Below are positions 36,512 to 44,568 of a stretch of 64,000 bases of DNA, piece after piece. Each line of letters begins with the position of its first letter. Within the stretch, counting starts at the first letter, position 1. The notes beneath the pieces are model-generated. The model did no database searches. It saw only the letters and a list, made by a program, of their open reading frames with translations, and was not told where the DNA came from. A program made the position numbers and the translations under genes. This DNA comes from Salinimicrobium catena (GTDB taxonomy: Bacteria; Bacteroidota; Bacteroidia; Flavobacteriales; Flavobacteriaceae): NCBI RefSeq assembly GCF_900102915.1, contig NZ_FNGG01000001.1, forward strand, positions 558,001 through 622,000. Direction: 5' to 3'.

Positions 36512-37501
36512 TTATACAAGCTTGTTCTCTACAAGATATTCTGCGATCTGCACGGCGTTGGTGGCGGCACCTTTTCTCAGGTTGTCGGCCACGATCCACA
36601 TGTTGAGCGAATTGGCCTGCGAGTTGTCCCTTCTTATCCTTCCTACGAAAACGTCATCTTTTCCTTCAGCATAAATAGGCATAGGGTAAGTGTTGACGTC
36701 GAGGTTGTCCTGTACCTTGATTCCGGGGAAATCGCTCAGGATCCTGCGTACCTCATTGATCTCGAAATCATTTTCAAAGGTTATGTTCACCGATTCACTG
36801 TGACCACCCACTACAGGGATCCTGATGGCCGTAGCGGTAACCGCTACAGAATCGTCCTGCAGGATCTTTTTGGTCTCGTTGGTGAGTTTCATCTCTTCCT
36901 TGGTATAGCCATTCTCCTCAAAAACATCACAATGCGGAATGGCATTGCGGTGAATGGGGTAGGGATACGCCATTTCTCCCTGCTTCCCGGCGTACTCATT
37001 TTCAAGCTGTTCAACGGCTTTTACCCCGGTTCCTGTAATGGACTGGTAAGTAGAAACCACCACGCGCTTAATATTGTATTTCTTGTGCAGCGGAGATAAT
37101 GCCATCACCATTTGAATGGTAGAGCAATTTGGGTTTGCGATGATCTTGTCTTCGGAAGTCAATTCTGAAGCATTGATCTCAGGCACGATAAGTTTGTTCT
37201 CCGGGTTCATTCTCCAGGCCGAAGAATTGTCAATCACGGTTGTGCCGGCTGCAGCGAACTTTGGGGCCCATTCCAGGGAAGTCTCCCCTCCCGCTGAAAA
37301 AAGGGCTATTTCAGGCTTTTTTGCAACCGCATCCTCTAATCCTATTACCTCAAATTCCTTATCGCGGAATTCTATTTTTGTACCAACAGACCTTTCCGAA
37401 GCAACGGGGATCAATTCCGTAACCGGGAAATTCCTTTCTGCAAGCACTTTTAACATTACCTGGCCCACCATACCGGTGGCGCCTACTACTGCTACTTTCA
37501 T
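36512..37501 (-). CDS. asd: Aspartate-semialdehyde dehydrogenase
   Basis: This 329-residue NADP-dependent enzyme of the aspartate family pathway reduces aspartyl phosphate to the semialdehyde. The N-terminus MKVAVVGATGMVGQVMLKVL, the active-site Cys in NPNCSTIQMVMAL, TYQSITGTGVKAVEQL and the His in VVGGHSESVNI are diagnostic. It supplies Lys/diaminopimelate, Met and Thr. The promoter TACCTTTG (37605-37612, minus strand) leaves a roughly 90-nt leader that contains a short hairpin near 37515-37545. Confidence 0.96.
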   Translation of the reverse strand: MKVAVVGATGMVGQVMLKVLAERNFPVTELIPVASERSVGTKIEFRDKEFEVIGLEDAVAKKPEIALFSAGGETSLEWAPKFAAAGTTVIDNSSAWRMNPENKLIVPEINASELTSEDKIIANPNCSTIQMVMALSPLHKKYNIKRVVVSTYQSITGTGVKAVEQLENEYAGKQGEMAYPYPIHRNAIPHCDVFEENGYTKEEMKLTNETKKILQDDSVAVTATAIRIPVVGGHSESVNITFENDFEINEVRRILSDFPGIKVQDNLDVNTYPMPIYAEGKDDVFVGRIRRDNSQANSLNMWIVADNLRKGAATNAVQIAEYLVENKLV

Positions 37502-37514
37502 ATTCTTATTTTAT

Positions 37515-37545
37515 GGCCTCTCAAAAAGGGTCCTTTTGAGAAGGA
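37515..37545 (-). promoter_or_regulatory. Hairpin in the asd leader
   Basis: On the minus strand CTCAAAA-GGACCC-TTTTTGAG can fold between the promoter and the asd start. No known riboswitch was recognised; the function is unknown. Confidence 0.35.
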
Positions 37546-37604
37546 TTAAAAATTCAGTTTTTCACAGCTATTCATTACAAAAACCTTTCCTGAATAACTG
37601 GGTG

Positions 37605-37612
37605 CAAAGGTA
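37605..37612 (-). promoter_or_regulatory. asd -7 element
   Basis: TACCTTTG on the minus strand matches TAnnTTTG. The gap 37502-37850 otherwise holds only the leader hairpin and the mscL terminator. Confidence 0.6.
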
Positions 37613-37710
37613 TTGTACCGGCATTGATTAAAAGAAAAAGAGGGCAATAAAAAAGTGAAAATGGAATTCTTTATAACCACTTTATACAAATTGTTAAATA
37701 TGAGGGGTTT

Positions 37711-37742
37711 CAAAAAAGAAACCCGGAGATTTTCCGGGGTTT
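37711..37742 (-). terminator. Terminator after mscL
   Basis: On the minus strand AAACCCCGG-AAAATCT-CCGGGTTT is followed by CTTTTTT. It lies about 110 bp after the mscL stop. Confidence 0.7.
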
Positions 37743-37850
37743 AGGGATTAAATAATATGCAGTGTAGCGGTTACTACGAGCGTTCTATTCTAGTTTCACA
37801 AAAATAAGGTTTTCAACTGCCTTATTAATATTTGGTGAAGTTAATTTATA

Positions 37851-38282
37851 TTATGACTTATTCTGTTTTTTCAGTTCATCCCGAATTTCGGTAAGCAACT
37901 GCTCCTGGGAAGGCCCTTTGGGTTCGGTCACTTTAGGCGCTTCCTTTTTGGTCTTGGTGCGTTCGTAGGCGCGCAATACTAGGAAGATGAAGAAAGCTAC
38001 GATGATGAAGTAGATGATGGCCTGGATCACATTTCCGTAGGTGATCACTGCGGCTTCGGCTTCTTTGGCGGCATCCAGAGTCTCATATGAATTGCCGTCG
38101 AGAGAAACGAACTTCTGCGAAAAATCGACTCCTCCTGTGATCACTCCAATCAGCGGCATGATGATATCGGCTACTACCGAAGATACGATCTTGTTAAAAG
38201 CGGCACCTACAACTACTGCTGTTGCCAGGGCAATGATGTCGCCTTTCATAAGAAAGGCCTTGAAGTCCTTGAAGAATCCCAT
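37851..38282 (-). CDS. mscL: Large-conductance mechanosensitive channel
   Basis: This 143-residue MscL starts [35 protein letters not shown], which holds the N-terminal helix and the TM1 pore residues. [15 protein letters not shown] and a periplasmic loop follow, then TM2 ([21 protein letters not shown]) and the cytosolic bundle helix ([12 protein letters not shown]). It releases solutes on osmotic downshock. It is downstream of alr on the same strand across 36 bp. Confidence 0.95.
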   Translation of the reverse strand: MGFFKDFKAFLMKGDIIALATAVVVGAAFNKIVSSVVADIIMPLIGVITGGVDFSQKFVSLDGNSYETLDAAKEAEAAVITYGNVIQAIIYFIIVAFFIFLVLRAYERTKTKKEAPKVTEPKGPSQEQLLTEIRDELKKQNKS

Positions 38283-38318
38283 GTTGATTTTTAGTTGGTT
38301 AGAGACTAAATATAAAAA

Positions 38319-39428
38319 TTATTCTCCAACCAGGACGCGTTTTACACGCTGAGAGATGCCGGTAATAAGTTCGTAGGAGATGGTGTTCCCTTTCGCGGCA
38401 AAGTCGGTAGCGTGCTGTGGGCCGCCAAAAATGATCACTTCGTCACCCTCTTTGCAGTCAATGCCGGTAATGTCTATCATTAGCATGTCCATACACACGT
38501 TCCCTATTATTGGTGCATACTTGCCGTTCACGATCACGCCGGCGCGGCCGTTGCCGTACTGTCTGTTGATCCCGTCGGCATGACCAATCGGAAGGGTGGC
38601 GGTTTTGGAAGGTTTTGAGGCAATGAATGCGCGGTTATAACCTACAGATTCCCCTTTTTTAAGGGTATGGATCTGCGAGATGATCGTCTTAAGAGTGCCA
38701 ATTGGTTTGAGCTTTTCATCCTGCAGCTTTTCATTTCCGAAGCCATAAAGGCCAATGCCGGTGCGCACCATGTCAAAGGCCGCTTCTGGATAATTGATGA
38801 TCCCGGAGGTGTTGCAAATGTGCAGCAGAGGGCGATACCCCAGTTCGTCGAAAAGTTTTAGTGCGATTCTTTTAAAACTGTGGATCTGTCCCAGGGTAAA
38901 TTCTCTTTCGCGCCAATCTTCGCTTGCGGCAAGATGTGAAAAGAAGGAAGCGGCTTTAACAGCTTTTGTGCCGGTAAGCAGGTCTCGCACTATATCGGTT
39001 TCATTTTCTGAAAATCCAAGCCGGTTCAACCCGGTATTGAACTTGATATGGACGGGATAATCCTTCTGCTTTAGTTCTTCAGCAGTGTTTATGAATTCCT
39101 TCAGCACGAATTCGCTGTAAAGGCTGGGTTCCAGGCAATTCTCAATGAGCTCCTGAAAGTTATAGGATTGGGGGTGGAGTACCAGAATTGGAAGTTCGAT
39201 CCCTGCTTTTCGAAGGGCAACTCCTTCCGAAGTATAGGCCACTGCCAGATAATCGGCCCCAAGTTCGGTTAGTTTCTTCGCTATTCCGGTGACATCACTT
39301 CCGTAGCCAAAAGCCTTGACCACGGCCATCAGCTTTACGCCCTGGTCTACTTTAGAGCGCAAATAGCGGTAGTTGTGCTCAAGGGCATTAAGATCTATTT
39401 CAAGTACGGTCTCCCTGGCTTTCGGCAT
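38319..39428 (-). CDS. alr: Alanine racemase
   Basis: This 369-residue PLP enzyme supplies D-alanine for peptidoglycan. The PLP Lys lies in [13 protein letters not shown], and [27 protein letters not shown] and the catalytic-Tyr region [11 protein letters not shown] follow, with [12 protein letters not shown] in the C-terminal barrel. The PLP motif has KAFGYG where many Alr have KANAYG, a variant common in Bacteroidota. The start overlaps the end of tdk by 29 bp, so the two are probably translated from one mRNA. Confidence 0.94.
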   Translation of the reverse strand: MPKARETVLEIDLNALEHNYRYLRSKVDQGVKLMAVVKAFGYGSDVTGIAKKLTELGADYLAVAYTSEGVALRKAGIELPILVLHPQSYNFQELIENCLEPSLYSEFVLKEFINTAEELKQKDYPVHIKFNTGLNRLGFSENETDIVRDLLTGTKAVKAASFFSHLAASEDWREREFTLGQIHSFKRIALKLFDELGYRPLLHICNTSGIINYPEAAFDMVRTGIGLYGFGNEKLQDEKLKPIGTLKTIISQIHTLKKGESVGYNRAFIASKPSKTATLPIGHADGINRQYGNGRAGVIVNGKYAPIIGNVCMDMLMIDITGIDCKEGDEVIIFGGPQHATDFAAKGNTISYELITGISQRVKRVLVGE

Positions 39429-40068
39429 GCTCGCTTCTTTTATCCCTGTTCAGTTCTTCTGGCTCATGGACCTCAAATTCCTTTAATTTTTCTTTTAACC
39501 GTGCCTTGTAAAAAGCACCACGGCTAAGCGGTTCATATTCTTCGGTCTCCCCAAGCATCACCAGGTCCTCGTTAGAAGTTTTTCTGTAGCTGTACTGGGC
39601 GAGATTTCCTGTGCGGGTACATACGGCATGTACCTTGGTAACATACTCGGCAGTAGCCATGAGGTTGGGCATGGGTCCGAATGGATTTCCTTTAAAATCC
39701 ATATCCAGCCCGGCCACGATCACCCGTACACCTTTGTTGGCAAGATCATTACAAACCGAAACGATCTCCTCGTCAAAGAACTGGGCTTCATCAATGCCAA
39801 TTACATCGCAGCCATCGGCCAGCAGTCTTATATTGGCCGCCGCCGGCACGGGAGTTGAACGTATCTCATTGGCGTCATGAGACACCACCATCTCTTCATT
39901 ATAACGGGTGTCAATTGCGGGTTTGAAGATCTCCACCTTCTGCTTGGCGAATTTGGCGCGTTTGAGTCTGCGAATAAGCTCTTCGGTCTTTCCCGAGAAC
40001 ATCGAACCGCATATAACCTCTATCCACCCAAATTGCTCCTTGTGATTTACTGTATTTTCGAGAAACAT
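39400..40068 (-). CDS. tdk: Thymidine kinase, class II, lacking the full zinc site
   Basis: This 222-residue TK1-type kinase has a P-loop ([16 protein letters not shown]), [25 protein letters not shown] and a lasso region [15 protein letters not shown]...[11 protein letters not shown]. Only the first Cys of the usual CxxC/CxxC zinc site remains; the others are Thr and Ser/Ala, as in other Bacteroidota enzymes. The C-terminus is long and charged, and its last 29 bp overlap the alr start. The upstream TAAATTTG (40122-40129, minus strand) is a likely promoter. Confidence 0.94.
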   Translation of the reverse strand: MFLENTVNHKEQFGWIEVICGSMFSGKTEELIRRLKRAKFAKQKVEIFKPAIDTRYNEEMVVSHDANEIRSTPVPAAANIRLLADGCDVIGIDEAQFFDEEIVSVCNDLANKGVRVIVAGLDMDFKGNPFGPMPNLMATAEYVTKVHAVCTRTGNLAQYSYRKTSNEDLVMLGETEEYEPLSRGAFYKARLKEKLKEFEVHEPEELNRDKRSEHAESQGDRT

Positions 40069-40160
40069 TTTGTATTTTTCAAGACCAAAAAAACGAACTT
40101 CGCTTTTTGATAAAGGTGTGACAAATTTATCAAAAATACAACCGCATTTAATTCGTAAGC

Positions 40161-40928
40161 ATGAAAGTTATGAAAAAGCAATTGAAAGAGGAACTGGTAA
40201 CTTTGGCCGAAAAAATCATGGTTTTAAAAGGGCATGACGCTGTTTCTACAGGCGAACTAAGGGAACTTGCGAGACAGCTTTATGATAAGCTCACCATATT
40301 GAATTTTACTGAATCCAATCTTTTTACTTCTGAAGAAAAAAAGGAGGAAAATGAATTGGTACATACCGCGGAAAGGGTAAAATCGCCTCAAGAGAAAAGG
40401 ACAGCAGAAGCCGCGGAAGAAACAGAGGAGGATGAATATGCGCCAACAGGAATGGAATACAACGATTCTGAAGCCATCACCGAGCCTAACACCGAAAAGA
40501 TAAAAGATATCGTGGCGCAAATGCCCCCCGAAACACGACAGGTAGATGAACTTTTTGAGCATGTGCAACCAAAAAACTATCAGAAGAACGATATGAAAGA
40601 TATTGGCGGAGTGCATTATGACCAGCTGCCGCAGTTCGAACCGGTGAGCAGTAACGGCCAACACGCCGACAAACCCCGGTCATTGAACGACCGCCTGAAA
40701 AAGGGCATCCACATTGGAGTGAATGACAGGCACGCCTTTATAAAACACCTTTTTGACGGCAGCACTGCAGATTATAACCGGGTGCTTTCTCAGCTCAATA
40801 CCATAAAATCTAAAGAAGAGGCTCTGAATTTCGTGGCCAACATGGTGAAACCTGACTACAATAATTGGGAAGGAAAAGAGGATTACGAATCCCGCTTTTT
40901 GGCCATAGTTGAAAAGAAATTCGAGTAA
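40161..40928 (+). CDS. Conserved Bacteroidota protein of unknown function
   Basis: This 255-residue cytosolic protein has an N-terminal helical region (about 1-60, [20 protein letters not shown]), a long acidic low-complexity linker (about 60-150, rich in Glu, Thr and Pro), and a compact C-terminal domain with [40 protein letters not shown] and [20 protein letters not shown]. This end looks strongly conserved in type. No signal peptide or membrane helix is seen. It is divergent from tdk and 9 bp before rsmI, so it is probably in one operon with the 16S rRNA methyltransferase gene. The N- and C-terminal folds joined by a linker suggest an adaptor; no function is assigned. Confidence 0.75.
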   Translation: MKVMKKQLKEELVTLAEKIMVLKGHDAVSTGELRELARQLYDKLTILNFTESNLFTSEEKKEENELVHTAERVKSPQEKRTAEAAEETEEDEYAPTGMEYNDSEAITEPNTEKIKDIVAQMPPETRQVDELFEHVQPKNYQKNDMKDIGGVHYDQLPQFEPVSSNGQHADKPRSLNDRLKKGIHIGVNDRHAFIKHLFDGSTADYNRVLSQLNTIKSKEEALNFVANMVKPDYNNWEGKEDYESRFLAIVEKKFE

Positions 40929-40937
40929 AAAGCATTT

Positions 40938-41612
40938 ATGTCTAAACTTTTTTTGGTGCCGACCCCCATTGGCAATCTGGAAGATATTACCCTTAGAGGG
41001 ATTAGAGTGTTGAAAGAGGCAGACCTTATTCTTGCCGAGGACACCCGTAACAGTGGTAAGCTGCTCAAGCATTATGAAATAGCCACTCCCATGCAAAGTC
41101 ATCACATGCACAATGAGCACAAGACGGTAGAAAACGTTGTGCGGCAAATCCAGAACGGGAAGACCGTGGCTCTCATTAGTGATGCCGGTACCCCGGCTAT
41201 AAGCGATCCCGGTTTTTTGCTCACCCGCGCCTGCGTAGAAGCGGGCATCGAGGTAGATTGTCTTCCCGGAGCAACCGCCTTTGTTCCTGCCCTGGTGAAT
41301 AGTGGATTGCCTAATGATAAGTTCGTTTTTGAAGGTTTTCTCCCGGTAAAGAAGGGACGCCGAACCCGCCTGCAGATCCTGGCCGAGGAGAGCCGCACCA
41401 TTATCTTATATGAATCTCCTCATAAACTGCTGAAGACCCTTTCCCAGTTCAAAGAATATTTTGGAGAAGAAAGACCTGTTTCCGTTTCGCGGGAGATCAC
41501 TAAACTTCACGAAGAAACAGTGCGGGGGACGGTGGCTGAGGTCCTCGCTCACTTTGAGGCCAAACCTCCAAAAGGGGAGATCGTGATCGTGGTAGGAGGA
41601 AAGAAAGACTGA
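40938..41612 (+). CDS. rsmI: 16S rRNA (cytidine-1402 2'-O)-methyltransferase
   Basis: This 224-residue SAM-dependent tetrapyrrole-methylase-fold enzyme modifies C1402 in the ribosomal P site. The motifs LFLVPTPIGNLEDITLRGIRVL, DLILAEDTRNSGKLLKHY, ALISDAGTPAISDPG, PGATAFVPALVNSGLP and RPVSVSREITKLHEET are the RsmI hallmarks. The length is near the catalytic core alone, lacking the C-terminal extension of some RsmI proteins. Confidence 0.95.
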   Translation: MSKLFLVPTPIGNLEDITLRGIRVLKEADLILAEDTRNSGKLLKHYEIATPMQSHHMHNEHKTVENVVRQIQNGKTVALISDAGTPAISDPGFLLTRACVEAGIEVDCLPGATAFVPALVNSGLPNDKFVFEGFLPVKKGRRTRLQILAEESRTIILYESPHKLLKTLSQFKEYFGEERPVSVSREITKLHEETVRGTVAEVLAHFEAKPPKGEIVIVVGGKKD

Positions 41613-41704
41613 GCAGGTTTTTTGCAGATACCTTCAGAAAGAAATTTCCTCAGTTCTTACACTTTTCAAACCGTGTAGGGTGAAGATCATTTTGAAACAA
41701 TCTG

Positions 41705-41712
41705 TATTTTTG
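41705..41712 (+). promoter_or_regulatory. recJ -7 element
   Basis: TATTTTTG, 18 bp before the recJ ATG at 41730. Confidence 0.5.
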
Positions 41713-41729
41713 AGCAAAAAATTACTTGC

Positions 41730-43454
41730 ATGCGCTGGACTCTCAAACCCAAACCCGATCCCGAGACCGTATCAAATCTTTCAAAGAGCCTGGGAGTAGG
41801 AAAACCCATAGCTTCTCTTCTGGTTCAGCGCGGAATAGAAACCTTTGAGGATGCGAAGAAATTCTTCAGGCCCTCGTTGGAAGATCTTCACGATCCATTT
41901 CTCATGCAGGACATGCTGCCGGCAGTTGAGAGAATAGAAAAGGCCATTGAACAGGGGGAGAATATATTGGTGTATGGGGATTATGATGTTGACGGTACTA
42001 CCAGTGTCGCTTTGGTTTCTTCCTATCTTATATCTTACTATCCCAATGTGGCTACCTATATTCCGGATAGGTATGATGAAGGCTATGGGGTATCTTATAA
42101 AGGAATAGATTTCGCTGCCGATAATGATATCAGTCTTATTATCGCTCTTGACTGTGGGATCAAAGCGAAAGATAAAGTGGCTTATGCTTCAGAAAAAGGC
42201 ATAGATTTCATCATTTGCGACCACCACAGGCCTGGGAAGGAAATTCCAGATGCAGTGGCCGTGCTCGACCCAAAACGCGAAGATTGTAATTATCCTTACA
42301 AAGAACTCTGCGGCTGTGGGGTTGGATTTAAGCTGCTGCAGGCGCTGACTTCCAGGCGTGAGGAGAATTTTGAGATCCTGCTGCCATACCTGGACCTGGT
42401 AGCTACGGCCATTGGCGCCGACATTGTTCCCGTCACCGGCGAGAACAGGATCCTGGCCTACCACGGACTTAGGGTGATAAATGCAGCACCACGTCCGGGA
42501 TTCAAGGCTATTTTGGAGCAGGTAAAGAAAAGTGTGCTTACCCTCAACGATGTCGTCTTTATCATTGCCCCGCGTATCAATGCCGCGGGAAGAATGAAGC
42601 ACGGACTTCACGCCGTGAAATTGCTCACAGAAGAGAATGAGATAATGGCGGTGAAGTTTGCTGAAGAGATTGAGAGCTACAACCGCGAGCGAAGGGATAC
42701 AGATAAAGCTATCACGTTAGAAGCACTGGCCCAGATCGAAGAAATGAAAGAGCAGGAAAGACTTACAACAGTGGTTTATCATGAAAACTGGCATAAAGGG
42801 GTGATCGGGATAGTGGCTTCCCGTCTTACCGAGACCTATTACCGCCCCACACTGGTATTTACACGCAGCGGCGAAAAACTCGCTGCTTCGGCCAGGTCGG
42901 TTAAGGGATTTGATGTCTATGATGCGCTGGAAGGCTGTTCCGAATATATTGAGCAGTTTGGAGGGCATAAATATGCTGCGGGCCTTACCTTGCTAGAGGT
43001 GCAGTACGAGAACTTCAAAAGGAAATTTGAAGAGGTGGTTTCTGCCAGTATAGATAAGAACCTGTTGATCCCGGAGATCTCCATAGACGCCGAGATCAAC
43101 CTTCAGGAGATCACTCCGAAGTTCTATAGAATTCTGAAGCAATTCGCCCCCTTCGGGCCCGGTAACATGAGGCCGGTATTCATGTCCCGAAGACTCGAAG
43201 ATACCGGGTATGCCAAATGCGTGGGTGAGGACCAGACGCATCTAAAATGCCGTTTGCAGCACTCTCCTTCGGGCGTGAGCTACGGGGCTATAGGTTTTAA
43301 CCTGGGAAATAAGTGCGGGCTGCTGGCTGAAAGGCAGAAAATAAAAGCGGTTTTCGGAATAGAGGAGAATGAATTCAACGGGAATTTCAGCCTTCAACTC
43401 AAGTTAAAAGACATTGCTTTGGATGAGGTTAATGTGCTGAAAACCAAAACATAA
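41730..43454 (+). CDS. recJ: Single-stranded-DNA 5'-3' exonuclease RecJ
   Basis: This 574-residue DHH-family nuclease has LVYGDYDVDGTTSVALV and ALDCGIKAKD, the DHH motif ICDHHRPG, DHHA1-domain HKGVIGIVASRL and GGHKYAAGLTL, and a C-terminal OB-type domain (APFGPGNMRPVF). It degrades 5' ends in recombination and mismatch repair. It is a single gene; the small-RNA gene lies 115 bp after its stop. Confidence 0.96.
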   Translation: MRWTLKPKPDPETVSNLSKSLGVGKPIASLLVQRGIETFEDAKKFFRPSLEDLHDPFLMQDMLPAVERIEKAIEQGENILVYGDYDVDGTTSVALVSSYLISYYPNVATYIPDRYDEGYGVSYKGIDFAADNDISLIIALDCGIKAKDKVAYASEKGIDFIICDHHRPGKEIPDAVAVLDPKREDCNYPYKELCGCGVGFKLLQALTSRREENFEILLPYLDLVATAIGADIVPVTGENRILAYHGLRVINAAPRPGFKAILEQVKKSVLTLNDVVFIIAPRINAAGRMKHGLHAVKLLTEENEIMAVKFAEEIESYNRERRDTDKAITLEALAQIEEMKEQERLTTVVYHENWHKGVIGIVASRLTETYYRPTLVFTRSGEKLAASARSVKGFDVYDALEGCSEYIEQFGGHKYAAGLTLLEVQYENFKRKFEEVVSASIDKNLLIPEISIDAEINLQEITPKFYRILKQFAPFGPGNMRPVFMSRRLEDTGYAKCVGEDQTHLKCRLQHSPSGVSYGAIGFNLGNKCGLLAERQKIKAVFGIEENEFNGNFSLQLKLKDIALDEVNVLKTKT

Positions 43455-43570
43455 GACAGAATTTTGCTGCTGATTTCTTACAGCTTAAAAAAAATAATAC
43501 GCTTTAACTAATTTCCCTGTAGTTGGTCTAAAAAAATTTTTCAAAGTTAAGTGATTATATATCTTAGCAG

Positions 43571-43643
43571 AGCCATAACATAAGTAGGTTAAGTTCATGG
43601 TAGATTTGGGGCAAAAAAAGGTGGATCTTTTCCACCTTTTTTT
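43571..43643 (+). ncRNA. Candidate duplicated small RNA, copy 1
   Basis: A 42-nt body (AGCCATAAC...GATTTGGGGC) is followed by an A-run and the terminator hairpin GGTGGA-TCTTT-TCCACC with a seven-T tail. The body recurs, identical but inverted, at 61872-61941. Within it CCATAAC can pair with GTTCATGG (one bulged C), giving a stem-loop with loop ATAAGTAGGTTAA. A -7-like TATCTTAG lies at 43560-43567, so transcription would begin at the first conserved base. No reading frame is seen. This is a small-RNA call by structure and duplication; the family is not recognised. Confidence 0.7.
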
Positions 43644-43661
43644 ATGCCCAAAAATTAACGC

Positions 43662-43696
43662 ACAAAAAATGCTGCCCAAATCACTTCAGGCAGCAT
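43662..43696 (-). terminator. Terminator after sodA
   Basis: On the minus strand ATGCTGCC and GGCAGCAT are separated by 14 nt and followed by TTTTTTG. It lies 23 bp after the sodA stop and faces the small-RNA terminator. Confidence 0.8.
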
Positions 43697-43718
43697 GTTC
43701 ATTCTAAAAACAGAATTA

Positions 43719-44327
43719 TTATTTGTGCTGAGCATATCTTTTTGCTACTTCATCCCAGTTGATCACATTGAAAAAGGCCTCAATATAAGCTGGACGCTGG
43801 TTTTGATACTTCAGGTAATAAGCGTGCTCCCACACATCCATTCCAAGAATAGGAGTTCCTCCGCAACCTGTACCCGGCATTAAAGGATTATCCTGGTTAG
43901 GGGTAGAGCAGACTTCCAATTTTCCGCCTTCCTTTACACAAAGCCATGCCCAGCCAGAACCAAACTGGCCTGCACCTGCTTTCGAAAAAGCATCTTTGAA
44001 AGCTTCAAAAGATCCGAAATCTTTATCAATAGCAGCGGCAAGGTCACCCTCTGGTTTTCCGCCTCCTTCTGGAGACATGATCTCCCAGTAAAGGTTGTGG
44101 TTGTAGTATCCGCCACCGTTATTTCGAACCGCTTTGTTCTCCATATCCAGGTTGTTCAGGATGTTCTCGATGTTCTTTCCTTCCTGGTCGGTTCCCTTGA
44201 TGGCGTCATTCAGTTTGCTGGTATAACCGGCGTGGTGTTTATCGTGATGGATCTCCATTGTTCTTGCATCAATGTGAGGCTCCAATGCATCAAATGCATA
44301 TTTTAGTTTTGGTAACTCAAAAGCCAT
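43719..44327 (-). CDS. sodA: Superoxide dismutase, Mn-type (Fe/Mn family)
   Basis: This 202-residue SOD has metal ligands in [24 protein letters not shown] and [15 protein letters not shown]. The Gly in NNGGGYYNH together with the Gln in [10 protein letters not shown] is the pattern of Mn (or cambialistic) rather than Fe enzymes, which carry Gln in the first position. There is no signal peptide, so it is cytosolic. The TAAATTTG promoter lies at 44366-44373 (minus strand) and gives a leader of about 35 nt. Confidence 0.95.
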   Translation of the reverse strand: MAFELPKLKYAFDALEPHIDARTMEIHHDKHHAGYTSKLNDAIKGTDQEGKNIENILNNLDMENKAVRNNGGGYYNHNLYWEIMSPEGGGKPEGDLAAAIDKDFGSFEAFKDAFSKAGAGQFGSGWAWLCVKEGGKLEVCSTPNQDNPLMPGTGCGGTPILGMDVWEHAYYLKYQNQRPAYIEAFFNVINWDEVAKRYAQHK

Positions 44328-44365
44328 AATGTTTTCTTTTTAGTTGTTATTACTTTGATCAACCC

Positions 44366-44373
44366 CAAATTTA
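44366..44373 (-). promoter_or_regulatory. sodA -7 element
   Basis: TAAATTTG on the minus strand, 39 bp before the ATG. Confidence 0.55.
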
Positions 44374-44568
44374 GGCATTTCATAAGGTTTTCCGAAATGG
44401 GGAAATGTTATAAAATCCTTAAACCTTTTGGAAATTTCAGGTTTTTTCTGATCATATAAAAAAGGAATTAAGGAAGTGTCTGAAAATTAGATAATTTCTT
44501 CTGAATATTTTTCCAGCAGAATTGGAATCTGTTTTTCGGCGGCATTTCCTATTTTAGTAAAAAAATTT

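Noticed and set aside
36494-37099. Open frame of 201 codons antisense to asd
   Set aside because: asd has complete catalytic motifs on the opposite strand; the antisense frame has no recognisable motif.
40257-40664. Antisense frame over the conserved unknown gene at 40161
   Set aside because: The low-complexity acidic linker on the sense strand produces a long Cys/Phe-rich antisense frame by composition alone.
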